A DNA stretch of 64,000 nucleotides from Branchiostoma floridae (GCF_000003815.2 NC_049986.1:11734706-11798705), one strand, 5' to 3'; positions 1-12,618 are shown, counted from the stretch's first letter. Notes: generated from the sequence alone by a model not told the origin. Translations and numbers: made by a program.

Positions 1-345
1 AAATAGACTTCACGGCGTCCTTGCGCCACTGCGGCATGGGATATTTGCTTCTTGAATGTTGGTATGGAATGGAATGGAATAGAGTTGATTCATCTTATTC
101 CGTAAAAAAGTGCCCCCAAAAAATTGCCTTTGATAATTGAAGTTCTACAACCCTTTCTCAGGCTAATATTGCTTAGGTTACCTTTAATAAACCACTGGTT
201 TTCTTGTTTGGAAAATCTTGAAAACCACGAAATGCAGAAACAAAGAGTACGAAGTTATGACCTATAGCGACCCTCGAACGTCTGTGTACCACTCCTTACC
301 ACTAAACAATAGACGAGTGACAGTCAGGTCACACGTGTGTCTCGT

Positions 346-452
346 GNNNNNNNNNNNNNNNNNNNNNNNNNNNNNNNNNNNNNNNNNNNNNNNNNNNNNN
401 NNNNNNNNNNNNNNNNNNNNNNNNNNNNNNNNNNNNNNNNNNNNNNNNNNNN
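346..452. other. assembly gap (N run)
   Basis: Run of undetermined bases about 200 bp upstream of the first laminin start codon. Any promoter of the upstream first exon may lie partly inside it. Confidence 0.99.
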
Positions 453-649
453 TTCGTAATATTAGTATCACCCATTGTTGTTTTTATTTGGTCTCTTTCA
501 TACCACCCCTTGTTGCAAGTGTATTCTTTACTGACCTCATAATTAGTAGGTTAGCAACGTGATTATCGAAGATTAAAATTGCCTCAGGATTAATGCAGGA
601 GGCTCCAGGTACTACAGCACAACTTGACAATGCAGTAACAGAACGCAAA

Positions 650-3600
650 ATGGCCGTCTGCAAGATTTCTCTCTATTACGTGTTAGTTGCGCTTTTCTTA
701 GATCCGTGCAGTGGTTACTATTATGACATGGACTGGATTTGGGACACCACCGATGTATTCGGTGAGGCGGATGAAAATTCTATTCCTGAAGGTTAGTCAC
801 CAGCGTTACATATCTTGAACGCCAAATGTCAGCCACGTAAAACCAAGACCTACAGTGTATAAGTGCTCCACGAAAGGAAATACTGTATTGACTAAGGGAT
901 GTATGTTGTTGTTCACCTTGTAGTACCTTGTGGCAAATACGCATGTACTGGTAGGTCATCAAGTTCCCTTGCTGTTTCAGTAGCCGGGTATATATTTGCA
1001 GGGAGGCACCTACCCGGACAGGGGTATACATTTCTTTAAGCCCCTCCAAAAGGCGAGTGCAGCCCCAACCGAGTTGCCCTTTCCAGGATAGAACCGGGGT
1101 CTCCCACTTACCAACTAAATGTTGCACCCAGCTGAGCTACTAATACGGGCAATGAAAATCGCACGACGATGGAGAAATTTTGAATATGTTAAAAATCCAT
1201 TTCAGCTATATTTTTGATCGTAGAACGTTCATTGGTGGCTAATTTTACCCACAATTTACTGCGATTGACATATGTAAGCTCAGCCATAAACCCCAATCGT
1301 ACGTTGACACACGATGTTTTTCACAACGACTTTATATAACGTTACTATTGCATCCGGTGTCCCCATATGTGTGATGTACGGCGTTATTACCGCGCATGAA
1401 ATCGCCATCGCGGGAAATCGAGCAATATATATAGGTGACGTGACCTTCCAATATCCATAAGGTTTATAGAGATAAATAAGCTGTACCTATATTTTCAATT
1501 CGACTAGAACCGTGCTTTTCATAGATGTGCAAAAATCTTGTCTGCCATTCTCGATTGAATGGCGATTTGTTGTTTCATAACGAGCACACAAGTCATAGCC
1601 ATGAAATGTAAAACAAGACCAAACTGCAACCTCTCTCTCACTCTTTTGGGTAAACTGAGAATGTTGGTAGACAATCTTTATCTCTCTATCACGAAAAGTT
1701 TTTAATTCAAAATCCGGTTGACCACAAATACAAGATGTGTGACTCAAACGGGGGTAGGTCACACGTGCTTCTCAAAGGTTATATTTGAACTAATTAACTC
1801 ACTCATTACAAGGACGTTACAAGCAACAGTAGCAAGATCACATTTTATCATCACTTTGTCATCATCTCCTTTACATGTCAATTCATAGTTAGGGTATAAA
1901 ACCTGCGCTGTTCAACAAAATCATGTTCAGTTGCTTGTCAAGAATAACTGTTATTTGGCATATCTTATTACCTAGACGTCTTACGTTAACCTGTGTATTG
2001 CAATTCCAAGCAACTCAGCAATCTGAATTAAAATGATTTTTTTCCTGATGATACCACATCTTCCTACAATTGCATTTCTGTCTTCGGTGGTGGTGACACG
2101 TGAAAATATGACAATCTCCTATATTGTTGCGTCGTCCACAAATATGGAAGATCAGAATAAACAGGTGGGTTTAAATAATACGAGAATGACACATGTTCTC
2201 GACTGCGTCATGATCTACGCAGTTGCCCCCTCCCTGCATCCTCCATACGGGAAGCAAAACCACAGCCCGTGACTGTCAAAGGTGTGTTCCCACCTCCACA
2301 GGATGGTCCTAGGTGCGCTCCCACCGACACAGGATGGGCGCCATTACACCTAGCCTGACGTCATCCACACAGGTAGAACCCATGCCTATATATGGGGTGG
2401 ACAATTTCATCATAGGTGAATGACTGCCGACAACACCCCCTACTTATGACTTGGTCAACTTGCTTCAGGCACAACAAAACAAAAACTTGACAGAGCAGTC
2501 GGTTTGGGTCAGACGGTGAAAAGAACGCAAGATGGCCGCCTGCAAGATTTTTCTGAGCAGTTTGTTAGTGATGCTTCTGTTGAAGCAGAGCAGCGGATTT
2601 TATGACATTGACTGGCTATGGGACAGCATTGAGGACCCAAACAAGGCGGATACTGACGACACTAAGCAGCAAGGTAAGTAGTTTTGCTATGGGACGACAT
2701 ATCTCCAATATAAGATGGCAATTGCTTTAAGGTAGATTCCATCTTCATTCTTCCAGACTACGATCATGGTTTCTGCCGAGGACAAAGCTAAAAGTCACTA
2801 TGAATATGGAAGAATCCCGTCCCTTTGAGGATGTTGCGTTTGCTGCCGTTACGCCGTGAATAGGATCAACAAGTAAAGCTGATAGAAGAGACTAACATTT
2901 TAGTATTCCTGCCAAGCCCAACCCATTCCAATCCAGTTGTTCTTTACATTACACGTCCTTGACGAACCTTTGAGTACAAAGTTAGAAGCTAACCGTCTTG
3001 ACGAACTGACTAGAAAAAGCCTGTCGAAGCAATCATTATACTGATACTAACAGACCTACGAGACCAGTCTTGTTTGAATTATCAGACAGTGATTTCCGGA
3101 CCTTCTTCTTTAAAAGAAAAAAAGCCACACACAAACAGGAAGCAAAACAACTAAGAAAAGAACTATTATCATACGGCAACGCTTCAGTGGAAATATCCAA
3201 GTTTGTACTTGGACAGTTTCAGACATTTAAGTCGGGACCATTGCACCTGGAACCCGAAAACCTTCCAGAAAGTGTAGACGCAGTGAGACGTGATAATAGC
3301 ATAATTGTGACTGTGTGACTGTACTTTTGTTCAGTCCAGGGACGTGTCAGATTGCGACGTGCTCTTTTGACCTCCGATGTCCTTCTTTTGAGTATATTAC
3401 AGGCCGGTCATATCTTCCGGCAAGCCTTCTTATATTCATTTCAGTCCAAAAAGTAAGTAGTGAGCTCAAGCCATTTGTCAAAAGAGCCGCGCTGTCGCCT
3501 TAAGGCATAAAGCGAAAGCCTAAACTATGTAAGACCTTAAGCAACCTACTCCTTATAGATAAAGAGACTGTCCCCCTGAGCAGACCCTACACTTAAAATC

Positions 3601-4683
3601 ATTACAACTGCAATATAGTGTGACAGTGCAGATGATTTCGCGTCCTACAATAACCGGTATTGCCGAATGTGTACTTGATATGTGTAGAAAGGTGGCCGAC
3701 ATGTCGGACTTTCATCACCATAATTGCACAGGTGATTGGTTAGCCTGACAAGAATGCTCTCCGGGCTGTTCGTGCCTGCTGAAGCGTTACGGTAACAGTG
3801 GAGGGAGATAGAGCTGTGTATTGACCATGAAGGCTTGTGACCGCATGGTAGTCTTCTAATTAGTGGGTTGACTTGAGGTGGCCTGCTGCTGCACATAACG
3901 ACATGTACGCTCGACGATAGAACCGTGTTACAAAGGAGAAGAACGCTAGGCCCTGGCAGGAAAATGCATTTGCGCATTGTGCCGATGCATTAGTCACTAT
4001 GCATGGATCAATAGGACTTCAATGCCAAGATTATTCCACTAGATTCTTGTGTGGAAAGGTGAAAGGAGTGGTATGTGGTGTGGGAGGCATCACTTCCTCT
4101 GCCATTTCCTGGGCGAATCGAGTCGTGAGTAAAGCACAGAGGAGTGCCGAACAACACCCCGGAAAAAACAATGGAATTAGATCAACTTTTCAGAAAACAA
4201 ATGCTCAAATTCGACTATTACCTCATGTCCACAAATAATCTATAGCATTCTTCGGACAACATGTCATCACAATTACCGTCATTTAAATGATATCTCACAA
4301 ATGCAAACCATGTTGACAAATATCATAATAGATATGATAACTTATCTATGGACGAATACTCAGCATATACGATGAGATAAGAACACCTTGACAACGTTCC
4401 AGGCCATTGTACAACTAGTCTTTAAAATGTCTTAAATTTTGCGTAAACCCAGACAGTGCATTAAATATACGACCTATCGCCCGAGGCGCTGCACATTCCC
4501 CTGCGAAAAAAAACAACGCATCACCTCACTCTCCTAGCGTTTGGCTGGTCCTTACAATACTTGCAATTGGTGACCCTCACGTAGAGAAAGCAGTTGTTAT
4601 GTACATTTGGTTCATACAGAAATTCATGGTAGAGACAACTTTGTATACCAATTAAAGATGTCAGTGTGTGTGTGTGTGTGTGC

Positions 4684-4714
<31 letters not shown>

Positions 4715-7700
4715 TGTGTGTGAGTGCTCAGCTAGACAGCAACTGAGAAAAGGTCTTCAACAGTCGACAGAACTTGAAGTCATACCATTGCGCTGATGTG
4801 GGTTGCAAGCTATTTGATGTACGTTTGATGATATTCTAATCATTCCTAATTCTGGCTTTCAGACTGTGGATGCAGCCAATACGGCAGCGAGTACTGGAAG
4901 GGTTGTGACATCTTCGGCCAGTGCTCATGCTTCGACAACGTCCAGGGAGAGTAAGGATTGTTTCTTCTTTAATTTGCAGCCAATAGACCCTGTAATGCAT
5001 TGGTATTGTGTGGAGCAAAAGATCACACCGTGTGTCATATTGTGACTTTAGAAAGTTCGATATCAACTGAATAGTCTCTGTAGCCTCATAGTTGAGCTTT
5101 TGGTTCTAATTAGTTGGTAAACTGGGAAACCCTGGTTCAATCTTAGGTGGGGCATCTCGGTTTGGGCTGCACCCGTCTTTCGGAAGGGACGTAAAACAGG
5201 GTTTCAGTGTAAAGGGGAAGGGCTAAACAACCCCTCCCTGTAGAAAATACACCCTGCTACTGGAACAGCAAGGAAACTTGCTGCCCTATGTGCCACCAAA
5301 CACTCCTGACTCGATGGAATATTCAATGTATCTTGTGTTAAAAGTTTAAAATGTTTATTTAGTAATGGAAGTATTTCAGCTTGGATATCTATGGAAGTAA
5401 TACGCGATGTTTCTTAACTCGTTTGTAGGAAATGTGACCGGTGTATCTACGGGTACTGGAACATCATGAGCGGACTCGGGTGCCAGAGCTGTGGGTGTGA
5501 CCCTGTGGGTGCGCTGGACAGTGCGTGTGACCAGTCCACTGGTCAGTGTAACTGCAAGGAGGGCTTCGGCGGCACGAACTGTGGTACCTGCGCCCCGAAC
5601 TACTACGGGTCAACTCAGGACGGATGCAAAGGTAGGTTCCATTAATTAGATCTGACTCATACTTATATAATTTCTAATTTGTTTAAAGAGATCACGAGGC
5701 AGTAGTATTCGCGGTGGTCATGATAATGTATGCTTTGTTTAAAATGCTTTTGAATATGTTTTGATTTGTTCTGTTTTGGGGAAGAAATACCCGAATTTCT
5801 TCCTTGTCATTTGAAATGTCCGTGTACTTGCACTTGCTTGTATATGTACTTTTTAAATTGCGTTTTTCGCCATATCCGAATACTGACCCTGATTCCGTTC
5901 CAGCGTGTGAGTGTAACTCTGACGGCTCCGCCACCCAGCAGTGTACCGCTGACGGCACGTGCTCCTGTAAGTCTGACATCTTCGGAGACAAGTGCGACAA
6001 GTGCCGCGAGAACTACTACGACGTGACCCGTGGCTGTCTAGGTAGAAATCAATTAAATCATTCAATGACCTGGCAATAAGGTATTCTTTTATATAAACAT
6101 TTGTTTTCCAGCCAGGATCGGATCTTAACGTTTCATGAACAATTATGAATCATATTCAGAATCAGTTTTCTTGAGCCTAGTCAACTTACTCGTATACTTC
6201 AGTTAGTTAGGAAAGCTTTTCCAGTCTCTTTCCAGTCAATTCAAGTTAGAAGTTAAAATCTGATGAATCTAAGGACTGCGCTGCCTGGCAAGCCGTACCT
6301 GTCGTGAGCACATGGTCATGGGCAAGTCCGAGTTTAAGGCTATGTCGACGTTTCCAAACCAGGGCCCGACCGGGCTGTTTGTGGAAAAGAAAAATAGACA
6401 TGCATACGTAAAAGTATACGCAAATATAATGCCCACGACTATTCTCTTAAGCTTTACGTCTTGTGTAGTTTGGTGTCTTTTATATCATACTTTTCGTCTC
6501 CGAAAGCTGCGCGGCCGGGCCCCGGTTTGAAAATGTGACGTAGGCCTAAGCTTTAGCGAACACGATCAGAAATGTATGTATTAAACACTGTATGTATCAA
6601 CAGTAGATTAAACACTGACCCGTGATCCCTACAGAGTGCCCGGCCTGCTACAGCGCCATTAAGGACCAGGTGGCGAACCTGCGGGCCATGATCCAGCAGC
6701 TGCAGCAGCTGATAGACCAGGCCTCGGGCGGGACCTCCATCACCGACCCCACGTTCGAGGCGCGGCTGGCGCAGACCGAGAAGGATGCCGAGGATCTGCT
6801 GGAGCAAATACGGGGAGGTAGGCCTCACAGGCACTTCAACGTGCGCGCATTACTTTTGACTATTCTCCAACAAAAAATCACCTCCTCCGAGGCTCCACGC
6901 AAGTCGCAAGTTCGGAACTTTGACTATCATGTTACAGCAAAAGGCCAGCATGTGCCGGTTTGTTGTAAAACACGTTACTCGGAGTATTTTTATCAGTCCG
7001 ATATACCAACCACGGAGCCGTCGCTTGTATACAACTATACTACGAGGCTGACATTGTTTATAAAATTTCTCCTCTGTATTTCATAGAGAATTGAGTTAAA
7101 ACTCAAGAAAAAAGTAAAAACCTATTAATTTTTTACGTCTATGACTCAGGAAGGGGCAAGAACAGTTATTACAAATTTTGAGCAACATTTGCACGTAACA
7201 GTGGTCTTCGGCTGTTCAGTCAAGATACTATAGACTGTGGCAAATCATCCTTTGACTGAAACCAGTGAAAACATGATTAACTAAGGTGAGCGTCGCGTAA
7301 ATCGTACCTTTATTTCTCTAACAAATTCACCCCTGCACTTAGGTGGAACTGGGACAGGGGGCGCTGTGGACGAACTGAAGGATTTGCTGAACGACCTGAG
7401 GGCCAAAGTGAGCGGGATTCAGAACAACGTGGACAACGGACGGCGGGACGCGAACGACGCTGCTGATAAAGTACTCAGCATCCGGGGTATCATCGCTCAG
7501 ATCACCACGCTGATGGGCGACATGAAGGATTACATGGAGAACGAGGTCAGTTTGCCGATAGTGACGAGAAGAATTCAGTCATACTGATGGTAGATCAAAT
7601 AAACCTGCAGGACAGCGATGGCAACTCCATAGCACAAAGCCAAACTGACGTTTTCTCGTATAAAACGAAACTGCTGATTACCTTAATAATACTGTTATAC

Positions 7701-10700
7701 GTGCCCATGATATATGATGGCAACCCTTGGGACTTAAAAAAATTGTGACTTTTGGCAAATATTTCTAAACCATATTCTGAACATATCCGAACCTCCATTT
7801 CGAGCCAGCATCTTGACAGAAGCCCCCTCTGATTTCTGTTGAGTACACAGTGTTGCTGAAGGGATTGTCTACATACAACTTGATGATGTTCTCTCTATCA
7901 GGGTAAGGCTATCATCGACAAAGCCGGGGGTGACACGGGAGCAGCGGCAGGCGATTTTGACGAGTTGGTGAAGAAAGCTCAAGACTTGGCCAGCGAGTAA
8001 GCTTTGCACACATGTTGTGGGTTTCAACTAAGTCAACTTCATTGGGTTGTGATAAAATTCTAGATATATTCAACCATCCATTTTCGTGCAACTTACGTTT
8101 GGCAAAGTTTATGTGGGTTGGTGTCATAACGCCTGAAGAAACCTGTAGATTTATTAGCGCTGATACTGTACAACAGCGGACTGGGGGTCCAGTTCATCTA
8201 CTAGTATCATTTTTATATCACAAGTATATAAAAAGAAATTCATAATTTGTCTTTTCGTCTCTTCCACAGGCAAGAGGGAGACGCCCAGAAGATCGAAGAC
8301 GTCTCGAACAACGCCTTAAGTATCGCTAAGGAAGCGCTGAAGAGGATCAAGGGTGCCCTGGACCCCGACGGTGGAACTGACACTAGTGCGGCCGCACTTG
8401 ACGACCTGAAAGCAAAGTAAGTACGGTAGAATGGAACAGGGATGATAGAAATGTCATTTTGGCTAATAAATTGTTAACACATTGATTTTTTAAACATCAA
8501 CAGATCCCACGTTGTGTTGCAGATTGCAAAGGGACACGTGTCTGTCGGTTTGTTTACAGATGAATCCTGCGGAAAACAATCTGTTGTAACAGAAGAACTC
8601 AGTTAATTTCACAACAGATTACCGAACGCTTCTGTTAATTGCACTGAATCCCCAAGTCCCAAACCTGTGCGGTCCAGCCAGTGAATAACTTCGCAATATT
8701 GTACCTCCTGGATGATTGCACAAACGCTGGCAAATGGGGTGTGCAATTAAACGCCTTTTTCTGTACTACTGCATTTCTGTAAACATTGGCAGAATAAACA
8801 AAAAGAGTTACCAGAGTTCAGTTAGTTTTCATCATTGTGAAACACATTTCTATGTCCTCCCAGACTGGACCAGGCTGCGGCGGATCTGGAGCAGGTGAAG
8901 CGGGAGGCGGACGCCGCTCTGCAGAAGGCGGAGACCACGGACGCTAACGCCCGCAGGATCCTGGCGAACGCCGAGGCGAGACAGTCCAACATGGACGTGG
9001 ATGGACTGAAAGCTCAGGCCAACACCATCAAGAGTGATGTATGTATGACCTCTCTCTGTTCTTTCCTTTGCACAGACACAACTGACTCTTCTTGACTGAC
9101 TTTACTGCATCCTAATTTTGATCTGTTGTCAGCATGTCTGTGATATCGTTTTTGTTGTCGTTGCAGTCGGATGGTTTGCTGGGGGAGATCAATAAGTTGG
9201 ACACTGACGGCACAGCTGTGGTGAATGACGTCACCACCAATCATGACGAGGCATCGAAGCAACTCCAGGATGCGAAGAAACAGATCCAGGTGTGTTAGAA
9301 ACCCTGTTTCTAGATTAGGTTGGTACGTAGCTACTGCGTTAGTTTTCGCTAACGTTCTCCTAACACAGATTCCCTGTCAAAAGTGAGCAAAAGTCTACAT
9401 TTCGGTTACCATTTCCTTTTAGTATGAATATCAGCTTGATGAATCTTTTCCAAACCACTGTACATACTAACTGTCGATGAGTACGTGATGTTATCACATG
9501 TCATCTTATTGTGTTATTTCAGCGCACAGACGAGCTGTTGGCTCGTGTCTATGCAGCACGACAAGGCGCAGACGACGCCGTGAAAAGTGCCGAGGAGATT
9601 TTGTCGGACGCACAGAAGACACTGGAGACTCTCAGCGGTAGGTGCCAGTATTACAGCTATTCAGTCGCCAAGCGTGTTGTAGAGTCTGCTTTTCAGCAAA
9701 TTTAGGAACATTACAAACAACAGTAGCCTCTACCAGGCCGTCCTACAGGGGTACGTGGATACAACGTAGTAGAATTCGGCAAATAAATCGGGAAAAGCGC
9801 GCGGCCGACCAACTCTCCTGGTAGCAAAACTCTCCTGGCAAATCATTTTCCCTACAATAACCAGCGTAGTCAGTCTGGTAGGGACTAAAACAGCCTGCCG
9901 TTCACATTAGTATTACTATGATTCTAAAATACGTCAATGAGACGCCCGCGTGTTGCTGCTTTAGTTTCCAAGTGATGACCTTGCTTAAAAGTTCTGATCC
10001 TCTGCCACTACTTGTTTTTCTTATGATTTAAGTACATCTGTAAGTATTACAGCAAGTTTTTTTTTGTATTATATTAAAAGTTATTGTTAATTATTGTTGT
10101 ACTTTCATTATTTGTCCATACTACCAGACTTCGCCAACAAGGTAGCCAAGGCGGAGACTGACGCGAAGGCCGCCCTTACCAAGGAGCCCAACATCCGGGC
10201 CATCATAGTGGAGGCTGAGACTGCCACCACGGACGCCAACACCGCGCTGGGGTCCGCCAAGACTGACGCAGATGATGCCAAGAACACTGCTGAGAGAGCG
10301 AAGCGAATTGCCGACAATACCAAAACAGTGAATATGATACTCCGCTTTACATTACATAATACATGCACGTAGAAATAGCCAATCAAAATAGTTATGAATG
10401 GCCAAAACCAAACCGTTATCAATGTTCAGTCGTTGCTTTTATCCGTTCTGTTCATACTTGAGGCCTACGTCACATTTCCGGTGTCCAGCCGGGCAGCTTT
10501 CGGGAACAAAGTATGATGCAAAAGACACCAAACTACACAAGACGTTAAGAGAAAAAATGTATTCGAGGGCATAACTTTTGTTTTTTTTTTTATTCGGAAA
10601 AGTGACATTAGCCTTACACGTCTTTGGAGGCTACCATTGCTCTATTGTATCATTCGGTAAGATTTTGCTAATATTATCTTCTTATCAGTCGGCAGCCCAG

Positions 10701-12618
10701 GAGAAGGAACGTGCGGACCGACTGGATCAGAAAGCGACGGATCTCCACAATCAAGCCAAGACGCTGCAGGTGGACGTCAACAATTTCCAGAACACTGGAG
10801 GTCTGTGGGACCGGAAGAAGAAACAGGCTGACAGGGACGAAGCTATCATTGCAGAGGTAAAATGCTCTTCGTTATCACTCAATTTCACCATTCCCATTAG
10901 ATAAACACTGATAAACAACTGATATCATTCTCGGATGCTGTTCCCTCGTTGTCAGTTTAAAGCCCCCTTTACAAATCAAGAATTTAGCTCGGCCGAGTTG
11001 TCAGCGAGCTCTAAGGCAAGCTTCCANNNNNNNNNNNNNNNNNNNNNNNNNNNNNNNNNNNNNNNNNNNNNNNNNNNNNNNNNNNNNNNNNNNNNNNNNN
11101 NNNNNNNNNNNNNNNNNNNNNNNNNNNNNNNNNNNNNNNNNNNNNNNNNNNNNNNNNNNNNNNNNNNNNNNNNNNNNNNNNNNNNNNNNNNNNNNNNNNN
11201 NNNNNNNNNNNNNNNNNNNNNNNNNNNNNNNNNNNNNNNNNNNNNNNNNNNNNNNNNNNNNNNNNNNNNNNNNNNNNNNNNNNNNNNNNNNNNNNNNNNN
11301 NNNNNNNNNNNNNNNNGAGCTAAATTTCTTGTTTGTAAAGGGGGCTTTACGAGGATTCATAATCAACGATGGTTTTGAAGTGCATGGGCCGACCCTGTAG
11401 CTCAACTGGCAGCAGTACTAAGCCGCGCCCCACACCTGATCTCCTAGTTCCTTGACCTCCAGGTCGTTGGGAGGACGAGGTAGCTATGAAGATGGAGATC
11501 TGTTTTCTGGTTTCATTCATTGCCTCATTGGGAGACCCCGGTTCAATCCTGTGAAGAGCATCTCAGTCGTCGGGACTGCAACCGTTTCAGCTGGGAAGAG
11601 ACGTAAACATGATGGGGGTCCCGTGCTCAAGGAGCTGTCGCGAGCACGTTAAATGCGAAGGTCCAGTAACTAGAATCTACTCTGCTACTGAAACAACAAG
11701 AAAACTTGCCATCCCATTGCCACGGGCACTAGGCACTACACGTATCCCAAAAAATGAACGAACAGATTTAAAGGTCTCGTTGTTTTCTGCAGGCGACGAC
11801 AGAGGCACAGAGGATTCAGAAGGAAGCAGAGGACACCTTCAACCTGATGGTGGACACGGATCGCAGACTGCAGGCTATCCTGGACAAGTTAGGTGAGTAC
11901 AGAACAGAAGCAGTCATCTAGCGCGTACCGAGTGGGAATCCACAAACAATGATTCTGTGCTGTATTATTGCTGTGATATGAAATATCTACTGACAGAACA
12001 AAAGTACAGAGGCTTTCGTAAGGTCTATTTCAAGTACACATTCTACAGACAAGTGTATGCAAAAGTTTGGCCAACATGTATGAATATCTATAAACATGAA
12101 TAAGTCAACATGTTGAATCTAGCGCGTCATTTGCACTATCGGTTTTAAGGTACAAACATTCTTTGATATATTTACCTATTTGTACACAGTACGAGTAATC
12201 TCGTCCAAGAATGTAGTTAGATTTATTCATCGAACGGAAAGTATTAAATTCTTTGGAGCAAGCGGAAAGAAACTTTGTGAACAGCCTTGCATGATATACT
12301 AGTAATTCACACATACATAACCGCATCTGTTAACACCATTATGGTTCCGCTTCCTGCCCAGCCGACGGATCCAGTGCCCCAGACGCGGACACCATGAAGA
12401 CGCTCCAGCAGACGTACGACAACCTCCAGGGGCAGTGGAACACCCTCAACATCGCGCAGATCGTCTTTAACATCAATGCGTGGATGGAGCGGAATGTTGT
12501 CGGGGTGGCCGACGTGAACATAGACGAGTTACGGGCCGAGGTGGACAACCTGGAGGCCATCAAAAACTCCCTGCCCGACGGCTGCTTCCGCGCAGAGGCA
12601 GGCGTGGAAGGCACTTAG
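650..12618 (+). CDS. short laminin gamma-like chain, 15 coding exons, about 778 aa
   Basis: Spliced model: 650-791, 4863-4950, 5429-5631, 5904-6041, 6635-6817, 7343-7545, 7902-7996, 8270-8416, 8864-9038, 9167-9289, 9523-9637, 10128-10327, 10689-10856, 11793-11892, 12362-12618 (TAG). All junctions are GT-AG and phases close to 2337 nt. Order: signal peptide (MAVCKISLYYVLVALFL), short acidic segment, three cysteine-rich laminin EGF repeats (about residues 48-191), an ECPACYSAIKDQ motif like the gamma-chain junction, then a long alanine-, glutamate- and lysine-rich coiled coil. It ends in LPDGCFRAEAGVEGT, matching the gamma C-terminus whose cysteine bonds the beta chain. Known role of the family: secreted basement-membrane trimer subunit. 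Odd: typical gamma chains are about 1200-1600 aa. This one lacks the LN domain, the L4 domain and most EGF repeats, and I see no NIDPNAV-type nidogen site. It is most like gamma1 in the coiled coil. Assembly with alpha and beta chains is inferred. Confidence 0.88.
895..1147 (-). repeat. tRNA-derived SINE
   Basis: Read on the minus strand, an A-box (TAGCTCAGCTGG, 1139-1128) is followed by a B-box (GGTTCTATCC, 1095-1086), the spacing of an internal RNA polymerase III promoter. The tail (GCTACTGAAACAGCAAGG) is shared with the copies near 5077 and 11398. It lies in the intron after the first laminin exon. Confidence 0.75.
1148..2386. other. intron or promoter stretch, nothing recognised
   Basis: Mostly AT-rich single-copy-looking sequence between the two alternative first exons of the laminin gene. 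At 2280-2340 a short motif around ACAGGATGG occurs twice. No convincing gene or element. Confidence 0.5.
2387..2393 (+). promoter_or_regulatory. TATA box before second first exon
   Basis: TATATAT followed by a GGGGTGG stretch, about 140 bp upstream of the ATG at 2532. This fits a transcription start near 2415-2420 for the downstream alternative laminin exon. Position and motif are seen; promoter activity is inferred. Confidence 0.45.
2532..2673 (+). CDS. alternative first exon of the laminin gamma-like gene
   Basis: A second signal-peptide exon paralogous to the one at 650-791. Both are exactly 142 coding bases, end in phase 1 before a GT donor (GCAAG then GTAAGT here), and start alike (MAACKIF here, MAVCKIS upstream). 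Both encode a hydrophobic leader followed by an acidic segment containing W-x-W-D (DWLWDS here, DWIWDT upstream). The 5' UTRs also share a CTTGACA...GCAGT element and AGAACGCAA just before the ATG. Either exon can splice in frame to the exon at 4863. The likeliest reading is tandem duplication giving alternative promoters. A separate truncated paralog upstream is less likely, because no other EGF exon lies between them. Confidence 0.75.
2674..4663. other. laminin intron, no gene recognised
   Basis: Intron between the second alternative first exon and the first EGF exon. An open frame at 3070-3318 gives a lysine-rich peptide that I do not recognise and that has no supporting splice context. 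Confidence 0.5.
4664..4722. repeat. alternating purine-pyrimidine microsatellite (TG)n(CG)n(TG)n
   Basis: 59 bp of uninterrupted alternating purine-pyrimidine with a (CG)8 core flanked by TG tracts, in the intron about 140 bp upstream of the EGF exon at 4863. Such sequence is a classical left-handed Z-DNA former. Confidence 0.95.
5077..5330 (+). repeat. tRNA-derived SINE, degraded A-box
   Basis: B-box-like GGTTCAATC at 5134-5142 and the same downstream body as the SINE near 11398 (a CATCTCGGTTTGGGCTGCA block, then CTACTGGAACAGCAAGG). The A-box region is eroded. Lies in a laminin intron. Confidence 0.65.
6441..6552 (+). repeat. dispersed repeat, copy 1
   Basis: About 110 bp (ACGTCTTGTGTAGTTTGGTG ... 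AATGTGACGTAGGCCT) that recurs in opposite orientation at 10457-10552 in another laminin intron. Family unknown; no coding content. Confidence 0.75.
9747..9895 (-). repeat. dispersed repeat with TCTCCTGG motifs
   Basis: Its reverse complement matches 30735-30820 in a DHX9 intron (ACCAGACTGACTACGCTGG, then a GCCAG(G/A)GGAGTTTTGC block and GGAGTTGGCCGGC). This is an interspersed element fragment lying in a laminin intron. Confidence 0.65.
10457..10552 (-). repeat. dispersed repeat, copy 2 (inverted relative to 6441-6552)
   Basis: Reverse complement aligns along its length with 6441-6552. The two copies lie in introns on either side of laminin exons 6-12. Confidence 0.75.
10959..11348. mobile_element. 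inverted-repeat element containing an assembly gap (N 11027-11316)
   Basis: The gap is flanked by inverted arms: AAAGCCCCCTTTACAAATC at 10959 and its near complement TTTGTAAAGGGGGCTTT ending at 11348. Both arms continue through an AATTTAGCTC/GAGCTAAATTT block. This is a terminal-inverted-repeat element whose palindromic interior was not resolved. It lies in a laminin intron. Confidence 0.7.
11398..11760 (+). repeat. tRNA-derived SINE with intact A and B boxes
   Basis: A-box TAGCTCAACTGG (11398-11409) and B-box GGTTCAATCC (11540-11549). The spacing is longer than usual, so there may be an insertion between the boxes. The body and tail are shared with the copies at 895 and 5077. It abuts the inverted-repeat element on its left and ends just before the laminin exon at 11793. 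Confidence 0.75.

Noticed and set aside
3070-3318. 82-codon lysine-rich open frame in a laminin intron
   Set aside because: No family match that I recognise and no splice or promoter evidence.
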